From Rickettsiales bacterium (GTDB lineage Bacteria; Pseudomonadota; Alphaproteobacteria; Rs-D84): DNA of 9,593 nucleotides. The stretch is taken from NCBI GenBank assembly GCA_031273075.1, contig JAISSM010000035.1:1-9593 (forward strand). Direction: 5' to 3'. Of this stretch, positions 1 through 3,788 are shown piece by piece. The notes beneath the pieces were generated by a model. It had not been told where the DNA came from. It was given only the letters and a program-made list of their open reading frames with translations, and searched no databases. Both the position numbers and the translations under genes were made by a program. The stretch's first letter is position 1; every line of letters begins with the position of its first letter.

Positions 1-49
1 GCGCAATGAAGAATGAAGAATGAAGAATGAAGAAAGCAAGCTTTTTCAT
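1..49 (-). CDS. 5' end of a second secreted-protein gene (probable autotransporter paralogue), cut by the window edge
   Basis: Read on the minus strand from ATG at 49, the 16 complete codons give MKKLAFFILHSSFFIA, identical to the first 16 residues of the 1261-residue autotransporter that starts at 7567. This is a Sec signal peptide start: two lysines followed by a hydrophobic core. The similarity continues upstream across the promoter (50-104 resembles 7568-7622), so the whole 5' module is duplicated. Codons 6 to 15 are encoded by four perfect copies of a 7-bp repeat. The rest of the gene lies outside the window, so its product is unknown; a paralogous autotransporter is the natural guess, but only the export signal is shown here. 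No strong Shine-Dalgarno is seen; GGAAA sits about 10 bases before the ATG. Confidence 0.7.
   Translation of the reverse strand, partial: MKKLAFFILHSSFFIA
6..33. repeat. 7-bp tandem repeat ATGAAGA x4, inside a signal-peptide coding region
   Basis: Four perfect consecutive copies of ATGAAGA on the plus strand. On the minus strand they encode the hydrophobic core of the signal peptide of the truncated gene at 1-49. The position relative to the start codon (16 bases from ATG to tract) is the same as in the autotransporter gene at 7524-7551. Confidence 0.95.
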
Positions 50-67
50 GTCGGATATTTCCAATGC

Positions 68-76
68 ATTATATCA
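68..76 (-). promoter_or_regulatory. Extended -10 promoter of the truncated secreted-protein gene
   Basis: On the minus strand the sequence is TGATATAAT: a perfect TATAAT with an upstream TG (extended -10). It ends 18 bases before the ATG at 49, which implies a leader of about 11 bases. The -35 area is only a T-run. The same arrangement is found before the autotransporter gene at 7586-7594, which supports it by conservation. Confidence 0.6.
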
Positions 77-104
77 TATTTTCGGGGTAAAAAAAACTAA
101 ATAT

Positions 105-139
105 AGTCAACAGTCCACAGACAACAGTCAACAGTCGAT
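105..139. repeat. 7-bp repeat tract, AGTCAAC family (5 units), left flank of the four-helix-bundle gene
   Basis: Units in order: AGTCAAC, AGTCCAC, AGACAAC, AGTCAAC, AGTCGAT. The tract ends two bases from the stop codon of the gene at 142-492 and starts where the promoter module shared with the autotransporter locus ends (about 104). It is the reverse complement of the family at 508-549, so the two tracts form an inverted pair around the gene. Confidence 0.9.
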
Positions 140-141
140 AG

Positions 142-492
142 TTATTTTATGCTTTTTGACAGGCCGATCAACATCATTATTATTTCTTGCGTTTCTTGCA
201 AAAGAAACTCCGCCTGTTCTTTTTTCATAAAACCAAGATCGGATGCAATCATCAGTTGAAACTTTAATTCTGCCGCCGAACCCCTCGCTATCCCTATAAA
301 CTGGTTATATTCCTTATCGGTATTTCTATGTCCCCCTTCCATAAGATTGGAATTTATGGATACAACCGCGCGGCGCATTTGGGAAATCAAGCCATATATT
401 TCCGTTTTTGGAAAAGTTTCCGTTGTTTTATAAATATCAACAGCAAGTTTTTTTGCCCTTTTGAACACAGTCAAGTTTTCTACATAATTCAC
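142..492 (-). CDS. Four-helix-bundle protein, 23S rRNA intervening-sequence (S23/IVP) family
   Basis: The 116-residue product matches this family in length and pattern: a helical N-terminus (VFKRAKKLAVDIYKTTETFP), the hallmark EIYGLISQMRRAVVSINSNL followed by EGG (about residues 31-53), then EYNQFIGIARGSAAELKFQL (61-80) and a final helix. The family forms small helical bundles that oligomerise. Some members are encoded inside 23S rRNA intervening sequences, many are free-standing, and Avd of diversity-generating retroelements is a relative; the exact role is usually unknown. The start is GTG at 492, supported by AGGA six bases upstream. The gene lies 56 bases after the rpsD stop on the same strand and could be read through from it. 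It is bracketed by inverted 7-bp repeat tracts, which suggests that it arrived as a cassette. No reverse transcriptase or template repeat is visible, so I do not call a retroelement. Confidence 0.9.
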   Translation of the reverse strand: MNYVENLTVFKRAKKLAVDIYKTTETFPKTEIYGLISQMRRAVVSINSNLMEGGHRNTDKEYNQFIGIARGSAAELKFQLMIASDLGFMKKEQAEFLLQETQEIIMMLIGLSKSIK

Positions 493-507
493 ACTAATTC
501 CTTTGGC

Positions 508-549
508 TGTTGACTGTTGACTGTGGACTGTGGACTGTGGACTGTTGAC
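508..549. repeat. 7-bp repeat tract, TGTTGAC/TGTGGAC (6 units), right flank of the four-helix-bundle gene
   Basis: Six gapless units on the plus strand: TGTTGAC x2, TGTGGAC x3, TGTTGAC. The last base (549) is also the last base of the rpsD stop codon (TAG on the minus strand). The tract fills most of the gap between rpsD and the next gene and is the inverse of the tract at 105-139. Confidence 0.95.
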
Positions 550-1181
550 TACCTGCTGTAAAACTCAACGACCAGTTCGGGCTGCATTTGCGTCGGGTAC
601 GGAACCTCTTCGAATTTCGGAACGCGCGTGAACGTCGCGGTGAAAGACGCTTTATCCACTTTGACATAGTCCGCAAAGTCCCTCTCCGCCGATTCCAGCG
701 CAAGCACCACCAAAGGCATTTGCTTCGCCTTTTCGCTTATCGTCACCGTGTCGCCGGCCTTCACCTGATACGACGATATTTTGACCTTTTTATCGTTCAC
801 AAACACATGTCCGTGCGACACCAGCTGCCTTGCGGAAAAGACCGTCGGCGCCAATTTCGCCCTATACACCACCGCATCCAGGCGCGATTCCAATAATCCG
901 ATCATATTCTCCGGCGTGTCGCCCTTCATATTGTCCGCCGTATCGTAATACTGATGAAACTTTTTTTCGCCGATGTTTCCGTAATATCCCTTCAACAATT
1001 GTTTCGCGCGCAACTGTTTGCCATAGTCGGACAAATTGCCCGCGCGCGCGGTCGGTCCATGCTGGCCCGGCTTGTACTTCCGGCGGTTGTACGAGGCCTT
1101 CGCCTGGCCCCACAGATTGACGCCCCAATGACGCCCGATTTTAAGTTTGCGCGTGCTGCGCTTCGCACCAAGTCTTGCCAT
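549..1181 (-). CDS. rpsD: 30S ribosomal protein S4
   Basis: S4 is a primary 16S rRNA-binding protein that starts assembly of the small-subunit body and helps translational accuracy. The 210-residue product is full length: the N-terminal domain with YNRRKYKPGQHG (31-42) and LSDYGKQLRAKQLLKGYYGN (50-69), the S4 RNA-binding domain from about 98 to 150 (LESRLDAVVYRAKLAPTVFS, HGHVFVN, GDTVTI), and the C-terminal EVPYP...ELVVEFYSR. It lacks the zinc-binding cysteines of some S4 proteins. The pattern is clearly alphaproteobacterial. The ATG at 1181 has AGGA eight bases upstream. The gene stands alone, apart from any ribosomal-protein operon. It diverges from lptE and has a leader of about 160 bases that includes seven copies of a 7-bp repeat. 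The stop codon shares a base with another repeat tract. Confidence 0.98.
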   Translation of the reverse strand: MARLGAKRSTRKLKIGRHWGVNLWGQAKASYNRRKYKPGQHGPTARAGNLSDYGKQLRAKQLLKGYYGNIGEKKFHQYYDTADNMKGDTPENMIGLLESRLDAVVYRAKLAPTVFSARQLVSHGHVFVNDKKVKISSYQVKAGDTVTISEKAKQMPLVVLALESAERDFADYVKVDKASFTATFTRVPKFEEVPYPTQMQPELVVEFYSR

Positions 1182-1202
1182 TTTGATTTCCTATGGTTAA
1201 TT

Positions 1203-1251
1203 AACAATGAACAATTAACAATGAACAATTAACAATGAACAATTAACACTG
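1203..1251. repeat. 7-bp repeat tract AACAATG/AACAATT (7 units) in the rpsD leader
   Basis: Strictly alternating units on the plus strand: AACAATG, AACAATT, AACAATG, AACAATT, AACAATG, AACAATT, then AACACTG. The tract lies 22-70 bases upstream of the rpsD ATG, so it would be transcribed as an A/U-rich part of the rpsD 5' leader. Strict alternation implies that the actual unit of duplication may have been 14 bp. Confidence 0.95.
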
Positions 1252-1350
1252 ATAACTGCGCCGTGCCGGATGTTTGACAAACACCTTATCTTTTCGGGCA
1301 AACATAGGAGGTTGCCGTAAATTATTCAGGTTTGATTATCTAGCATCGTG

Positions 1351-1378
1351 ATTATACTTGTCTTTTCCTAAATTGCAA
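1351..1378 (-). promoter_or_regulatory. rpsD promoter, overlapping the lptE promoter
   Basis: On the minus strand: TTGCAA (1378-1373), a 16-base spacer, then a perfect TATAAT (1356-1351). Transcription would begin near 1344 and give rpsD a leader of about 160 bases. A 13-base palindrome (TGTTTG, one base, CAAACA, near 1269-1281) lies in the leader; its role is unknown. The -35 box lies inside the spacer of the opposing lptE promoter. Confidence 0.6.
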
Positions 1379-1386
1379 GTTATAAT
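1358..1386 (+). promoter_or_regulatory. lptE-holA promoter
   Basis: TTGTCT (1358-1363), a 17-base spacer, then a perfect TATAAT (1381-1386). The predicted start at about 1392-1394 is almost at the ATG (1395), so the transcript would be leaderless or nearly so, which agrees with the lack of a Shine-Dalgarno before this gene. It overlaps the divergent rpsD promoter. Confidence 0.65.
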
Positions 1387-1394
1387 TTTCAACG

Positions 1395-1871
1395 ATGAAA
1401 AAATTACTGTTGACTGTTGTCTTTGGACTGTTGACTTCATGCGGGTTCGCGCCGATGTATTCTAACAACCGCGCTTTGCAGGCCGAATTGTCCGACATAT
1501 ACATCGCGCCGATCGTCGGAACCAACGGAATAGATCTTCGCAACCATCTTATACAAAGCTGGAACACGCCGAACGTCGAAGGCGCGAAATACAGTCTTGT
1601 CGTCGCCATTAAAGAGCCGGTCACGATTTACAAGGGCCTTCTCCGATCCGGCGACGCCACGTGGGAGGAAGTCCGCATGACCGCGTCGTGGACTCTATCG
1701 ACCGAAGGAAAAGTCATCGCCCGCGCGGACGAGACCGCGTCCGAATCGTACACCTTCGTGTCCGACCTCGTATCCGCCAACGCGTCCAAAATAAACGCGG
1801 TTCAAAACGTCATTCGGACGATCGGCGAAAAGATAGAGTTGAAGGTTAATGCGAAGGTTAAAAATTTGTGA
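1395..1871 (+). CDS. lptE: LPS-assembly lipoprotein LptE-like
   Basis: LptE is the outer-membrane lipoprotein that plugs the LptD barrel and helps deliver lipopolysaccharide to the cell surface. The 158-residue product has a lipoprotein signal peptide (MKKLLLTVVFGLLTSC) with lipobox LTSC and Cys16 as the lipidated residue, followed by GFAPMYS, which resembles the CGF.P.Y start of alphaproteobacterial LptE. A region of beta character follows (SDIYIAPI, YSLVVAI, VRMTASWTLS), then a helical C-terminus. Position supports the call: the next gene is holA, the partner seen in many proteobacteria. The usual upstream leuS is absent; rpsD lies there divergently. The hydrophobic core of the signal peptide is encoded by a 7-bp repeat tract (1408-1435). 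Sequence identity to well-studied LptE proteins is expected to be low, so the call leans on lipobox, size and context. Confidence 0.8.
   Translation: MKKLLLTVVFGLLTSCGFAPMYSNNRALQAELSDIYIAPIVGTNGIDLRNHLIQSWNTPNVEGAKYSLVVAIKEPVTIYKGLLRSGDATWEEVRMTASWTLSTEGKVIARADETASESYTFVSDLVSANASKINAVQNVIRTIGEKIELKVNAKVKNL
1408..1435. repeat. 7-bp repeat tract (4 units, two altered) coding for the LptE signal peptide
   Basis: Units: TGTTGAC, TGTTGTC, TTTGGAC, TGTTGAC, the same family as 508-549. Read in the lptE frame, unaltered repeats would bring a TGA stop into frame; the two changed bases remove it (GTC TTT GGA in place of GAC TGT TGA). The result is a hydrophobic stretch that serves as the signal-peptide core. 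Confidence 0.85.
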
Positions 1872-1882
1872 TAAACCACCCC

Positions 1883-1912
1883 GGCGCTTCGCGCCACCCC
1901 TCCATAGAGGGG
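1883..1912. repeat. Two short hairpins between lptE and holA
   Basis: GGCGC/GCGCC (1883-1887 with 1891-1895, loop TTC) and CCCCTC/GAGGGG (1897-1902 with 1907-1912). Both lie in the 57-base gap of the lptE-holA unit. There is no T-run, so they are not a clear terminator; they look like a small palindromic intergenic repeat and could tune mRNA stability between the two genes. Confidence 0.6.
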
Positions 1913-1928
1913 AACTTTAAGGCAACAA

Positions 1929-2933
1929 ATGAAATTAAAGGAAACGGATTTTTCAAACTTGGTCAAGACGAAGATGGCCAATGTGCCGGCGGTTCTGTTC
2001 TACGGCCCCGACAACGGCAAGTGCCGCGAATTCGCGGATGAAATCGCCAAGGCCCTTGACGTCCCGAAAGACAATCTTATAACCGTCGCGGGCGCCGCGT
2101 TCCGGGAAAAGTTCGACGCAATTTACACCGACGCGTGTTCCGCGTCCATGTTCGGCGGCAACAAACTTGTCATCGTCGACAATATGGACGGCCGCGACCT
2201 GCCCCTTTTGAAAAACCTTTGCGATTCCAAATCCCTTTGCGCGCCCGTAATCGTAATCGACGGGGAATTGGAAACCAAGAGCACGTTGCGCGCGTATTTC
2301 GAAGAAAGCGAATCATGCGCCGCCCTGCCCCTTTACGCGGACGGCGATCAGGCGCTTTCCGCATTGTGCCGAAAGACTTTGTCCGATTTTGGAGTCACGC
2401 AAATCGAGGACGACGCGCTTTCGTATATGCTTCAACATATCGGCAAGGACCGCGCGGTCGCGAAAGGGTTCCTGCAAAAAATCGCGCTTTACGCCGGAGG
2501 TAATTCCGTCCGGCTTGAAGACGTGGAAAAGTGCCTGCCGGACACCGGCGCCGCAAGCATGGACGAATTCAAGCACAACCTTACCGCGGGAAATATCATG
2601 CAGGCGCTTCGCGCGCTGGACAGACTCTTTTCCGAAAACGTTTATCCGGCCCAAATGGTGCGCGCATTGGGCAATCATTTCAAGGACCTTGTCTCGTGCG
2701 TGGTCGGCGGGCAGATGCCGCGCGTGTTTTACAAATATGAAAAACTGTTCGACGCCGCGCGCAGGATCTGGGGCGAATCGGACCTGTCGTCGGTCCTTGT
2801 CAAAATAAACAGGCTCGAGGCCGACACGCGCGGCAATATGGATCCGGAATTGGCGTTCCGGGACTTTTCCTTGAAACTTGCCGCCAAAGCGTATAAATTG
2901 AGGACGGCGGCCGGTCGAAAAGCCGTCGGTTGA
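1929..2933 (+). CDS. holA: DNA polymerase III, delta subunit
   Basis: Delta is the clamp-loader subunit that opens the beta sliding clamp during chromosome replication. The 334-residue product is the usual length. It has the degenerate AAA+ start AVLFYGPDNG (21-30), where the normal ATP-binding lysine motif is incomplete as expected for delta, then SMFGGNKLVIVDNM (73-86), which is typical of the family. APVIVIDGELETKSTLRAYF follows (105-124), then the helical lid and collar region with GNIMQALRALDRLF (221-234) and NVYPAQMVRALGNHFKDL (237-254). The ATG at 1929 has AAGG six bases upstream. It is probably co-transcribed with lptE, 57 bases ahead. Translational coupling is unlikely at that distance. 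Confidence 0.93.
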   Translation: MKLKETDFSNLVKTKMANVPAVLFYGPDNGKCREFADEIAKALDVPKDNLITVAGAAFREKFDAIYTDACSASMFGGNKLVIVDNMDGRDLPLLKNLCDSKSLCAPVIVIDGELETKSTLRAYFEESESCAALPLYADGDQALSALCRKTLSDFGVTQIEDDALSYMLQHIGKDRAVAKGFLQKIALYAGGNSVRLEDVEKCLPDTGAASMDEFKHNLTAGNIMQALRALDRLFSENVYPAQMVRALGNHFKDLVSCVVGGQMPRVFYKYEKLFDAARRIWGESDLSSVLVKINRLEADTRGNMDPELAFRDFSLKLAAKAYKLRTAAGRKAVG

Positions 2934-2939
2934 TTCCAC

Positions 2940-2967
2940 TTGATTTTTTCCAACATTCGGTTATAAT
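2940..2967 (+). promoter_or_regulatory. Possible sigma-70-type promoter after holA
   Basis: TTGATT (2940-2945), a 16-base spacer, then a perfect TATAAT (2962-2967). It points into the intergenic region, where a hairpin and a T-run follow within 60 bases. Only a 12-codon reading frame (ATG at 2984, stop at 3020-3022) without a Shine-Dalgarno follows, so any product would most likely be a short RNA. A chance match is possible. Confidence 0.4.
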
Positions 2968-2985
2968 CCCATTGCAAACTTTTAT

Positions 2986-3028
2986 GGAGGGGTTGCCTAA
3001 CAACAATCCCTCCGCCGTCTGATTTTTT
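2986..3028 (+). terminator. Hairpin and T-run downstream of holA
   Basis: GGAGGG (2986-2991) pairs with CCCTCC (3008-3013), with an inner GTTG/CAAC pair (2992-2995 with 3001-3004). A run of six T (3023-3028) comes nine bases after the stem, farther than in a classical terminator. It may end the lptE-holA transcript or the short transcript from the promoter at 2940-2967. It also resembles a fragment of a palindromic intergenic repeat. Confidence 0.4.
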
Positions 3029-3032
3029 CTAT

Positions 3033-3147
3033 TTTGTCATACCGCGGCTTGACCGCGGTATCTAGTTTTATGTGCGCCGCTTCGCGGCGCGGCTTTATTA
3101 CTGGACCCCGTGGTCGGGGTCGCAGACCCCCGCCACGGGGTGACAAA
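3033..3147. repeat. Composite palindromic element with TTTGTCA/TGACAAA ends
   Basis: The ends are inverted repeats (TTTGTCA 3033-3039, TGACAAA 3141-3147). Inside are three hairpins in a row: ATACCGCGG/CCGCGGTAT (3039-3047, 3053-3061), GCGCCGC/GCGGCGC (3074-3080, 3084-3090), and CCCCGTGG/CCACGGGG (3106-3113, 3133-3140) enclosing GGGGTC/GACCCC (3116-3121, 3125-3130). No coding potential is seen. It resembles the palindromic intergenic elements known in Rickettsia and other alphaproteobacteria; family membership is not proven here. Confidence 0.75.
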
Positions 3148-3155
3148 TAGACCCT

Positions 3156-3179
3156 ATTCCCGCCTTCGCGGGAATGACA
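3156..3179. repeat. Small palindrome ATTCCCGC/GCGGGAAT followed by GACA, copy 1
   Basis: Eight-base arms (3156-3163, 3168-3175) around CTTC, followed by GACA. The same unit recurs at 3664-3686. This is a common type of short dispersed palindrome in bacterial genomes. Confidence 0.75.
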
Positions 3180-3194
3180 GAGTATATTTGACCC

Positions 3195-3222
3195 GTCCCC
3201 CTTCGCCAAGGCTTCGGGGGAC
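3195..3222. repeat. Palindrome GTCCCCC/GGGGGAC with inner GCC/GGC
   Basis: Arms at 3195-3201 and 3216-3222; the inner GCC (3205-3207) pairs with GGC (3210-3212). It is part of the run of palindromes that fills 3033-3268. Confidence 0.7.
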
Positions 3223-3225
3223 ACT

Positions 3226-3268
3226 CAATTTTCTCAAATTCGCGCCTTGCGCTCATTAGCGAAAATTG
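3226..3268. repeat. 43-bp imperfect palindrome upstream of the small-RNA promoter
   Basis: CAATTTTC (3226-3233) is complementary to GAAAATTG (3261-3268); the centre is GCGC, CTT, GCGC (3242-3252). It ends 31 bases before the -35 box of the small RNA, so it could be an operator or simply another dispersed palindrome. Confidence 0.6.
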
Positions 3269-3299
3269 GTGACGAAAGGAAGTATTGGCAATTTTTTAC

Positions 3300-3328
3300 T
3301 TGACAAATTGAGTTTTGTATACTATGTT
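3300..3328 (+). promoter_or_regulatory. Promoter of the candidate small RNA
   Basis: A perfect TTGACA (3300-3305), a 17-base spacer, then TATGTT (3323-3328). The predicted start at about G3335 falls exactly on the first base of the first stem of the RNA. An alternative -10, TATACT at 3318-3323, would have a short spacer of 12. Confidence 0.6.
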
Positions 3329-3334
3329 TCGCTT

Positions 3335-3516
3335 GATTAAGGGGAATCTAGACTCCCTCCTACATTCTCTCTCCTCTAGCCCCCTTAATCACTGGTTAGT
3401 CGCAAATAGTAATTAAGTTTCGGAACGGTTCTTTTTGCTCTTTAGTAAAAGAGCGTTTTCTCCTTTCCTTCCTTTTGTGGACCGTTCCATAAAAAACCGC
3501 CGAAAGGCGGTTTTTT
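3335..3516 (+). ncRNA. Candidate structured small RNA (about 180 nt) with pyrimidine-rich loops
   Basis: The unit runs from a promoter (3300-3328) to a strong intrinsic terminator (3491-3516) and has no open reading frame of note. Hairpin 1: GATTAAGGGG (3335-3344) pairs with CCCCTTAATC (3381-3390), continued by CTAGA/TCTAG (3348-3352, 3375-3379). Its 22-base loop (3353-3374) is almost all C and T and includes CTCCCTCCT. A single-stranded A/T-rich linker follows (3391-3421). Domain 2: GGAACGGT (3422-3429) pairs with ACCGTTCC (3481-3488). It encloses a perfect hairpin GCTCTTT/AAAGAGC (3437-3443, 3448-3454) and a second pyrimidine run with TCTCCTTTCCTTCC. The exposed CCTCC-type motifs are complementary to Shine-Dalgarno sequences, as in several alphaproteobacterial trans-acting RNAs, so a translation-repressing role is an inference. 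I do not recognise it as 6S, SRP, RNase P or tmRNA. Confidence 0.7.
3491..3516 (+). terminator. Intrinsic terminator of the small RNA
   Basis: An A6 run and CCGCC (3491-3501), loop GAAA, then GGCGG (3506-3510) followed directly by six T (3511-3516). The A-run pairs with the T-run, so it could work in both directions. Confidence 0.9.
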
Positions 3517-3523
3517 ATTTAAT

Positions 3524-3551
3524 TAGCAATTAGCAGATAGCAGGTAGCAAT
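3524..3551. repeat. 7-bp repeat tract TAGCAAT/TAGCAGA (4 units), left side of a hairpin block
   Basis: Units: TAGCAAT, TAGCAGA, TAGCAGG, TAGCAAT. The tract begins eight bases after the T-run of the small-RNA terminator. Its reverse complement recurs at 3720-3747, so the two tracts bracket the palindromic element at 3566-3704. Confidence 0.9.
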
Positions 3552-3565
3552 TATTAGTGTATGTT

Positions 3566-3704
3566 GGTGGGGTGTGTTTCTATGAAACACACCTTGTTTG
3601 CGGAGCAAACAACAAGGCGGCTTTTATAAAAAGCCGCCCTACCTAGGGCAAACAGGAAAGGCGTTCCCGCCTTCGCGGGAATGACAATAAAAACCCGCCC
3701 CACC
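3566..3704. repeat. Composite hairpin element with GGTGGGG/CCCCACC ends, copy A
   Basis: Ends: GGTGGGG (3566-3572) and CCCCACC (3698-3704). Hairpins: GGTGTGTTTC/GAAACACACC (loop TAT, 3571-3593), TTGTTTGC/GCAAACAA (loop GGA, 3594-3612), GGCGGCTTTT/AAAAGCCGCC (loop ATA, 3616-3638). The third hairpin is followed by CCCTACC, which could be an earlier end. The last part (3649-3704) matches the tail of copy B at 7671-7775 but is broken by the small palindrome at 3664-3686. The C-G pair in the third hairpin is G-C in copy B, a compensated change. Confidence 0.85.
3664..3686. repeat. Small palindrome TTCCCGC/GCGGGAA followed by TGACA, copy 2, nested in copy A
   Basis: Same unit as at 3156-3179. Here it interrupts the last hairpin of the composite element: GGCG is separated from AAAACCCGCC, which are continuous arms in copy B (7748-7770). 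This suggests insertion after the composite element was in place. Confidence 0.7.
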
Positions 3705-3719
3705 TATGAATTATCATTA

Positions 3720-3747
3720 TTTGCTAATTGCTCTTTGCTATCTGCTA
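3720..3747. repeat. 7-bp repeat tract TTTGCTA/ATTGCTC (4 units), right side of the hairpin block
   Basis: Units: TTTGCTA, ATTGCTC, TTTGCTA, TCTGCTA. This is the reverse complement of the TAGCAAT family at 3524-3551. It ends five bases before the terminator palindrome of the autotransporter gene. Confidence 0.9.
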
Positions 3748-3751
3748 ATTA

Positions 3752-3788
3752 TTGGTAAAAATCCCGCCTCCGGCGGGATTTTTACCAA
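3752..3788. terminator. Perfect 17-bp-stem terminator that includes the autotransporter stop codon
   Basis: Arms at 3752-3768 and 3772-3788 are exact reverse complements (TTGGTAAAAATCCCGCC) around a 3-base loop. The A5/T5 runs flank a GC-rich core, so it can act as an intrinsic terminator in either direction. The right arm holds the last Trp codon and the TAA stop of the autotransporter gene, so the stop codon is part of the stem. Confidence 0.85.

Noticed and set aside
27..230. Plus-strand frame of 67 codons starting in the ATGAAGA repeats
   Set aside because: It arises from the 7-bp repeats and runs over the promoter of the minus-strand gene and into the end of the four-helix-bundle gene. 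No ribosome site or protein character is seen.
142..492. Avd-like accessory protein of a diversity-generating retroelement
   Set aside because: The family is related, but no reverse transcriptase and no template/variable repeat pair is visible nearby. The autotransporter repeats do not show adenine-directed variation that I can detect from one sequence.
2313..2939. A 208-codon minus-strand frame opposite holA
   Set aside because: holA is clearly the real gene by family motifs; this frame is its shadow.
2984..3022. A 12-codon reading frame after the promoter at 2940-2967
   Set aside because: There is no Shine-Dalgarno, and the sequence is dominated by the hairpin arms; treated as part of the hairpin instead.
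3335..3516. 6S RNA, SRP RNA, RNase P RNA or tmRNA
   Set aside because: There is no closing stem joining the two ends as in 6S, no SRP GGAA-capped helix, and no tRNA-like ends, and the length is too short for RNase P or tmRNA.
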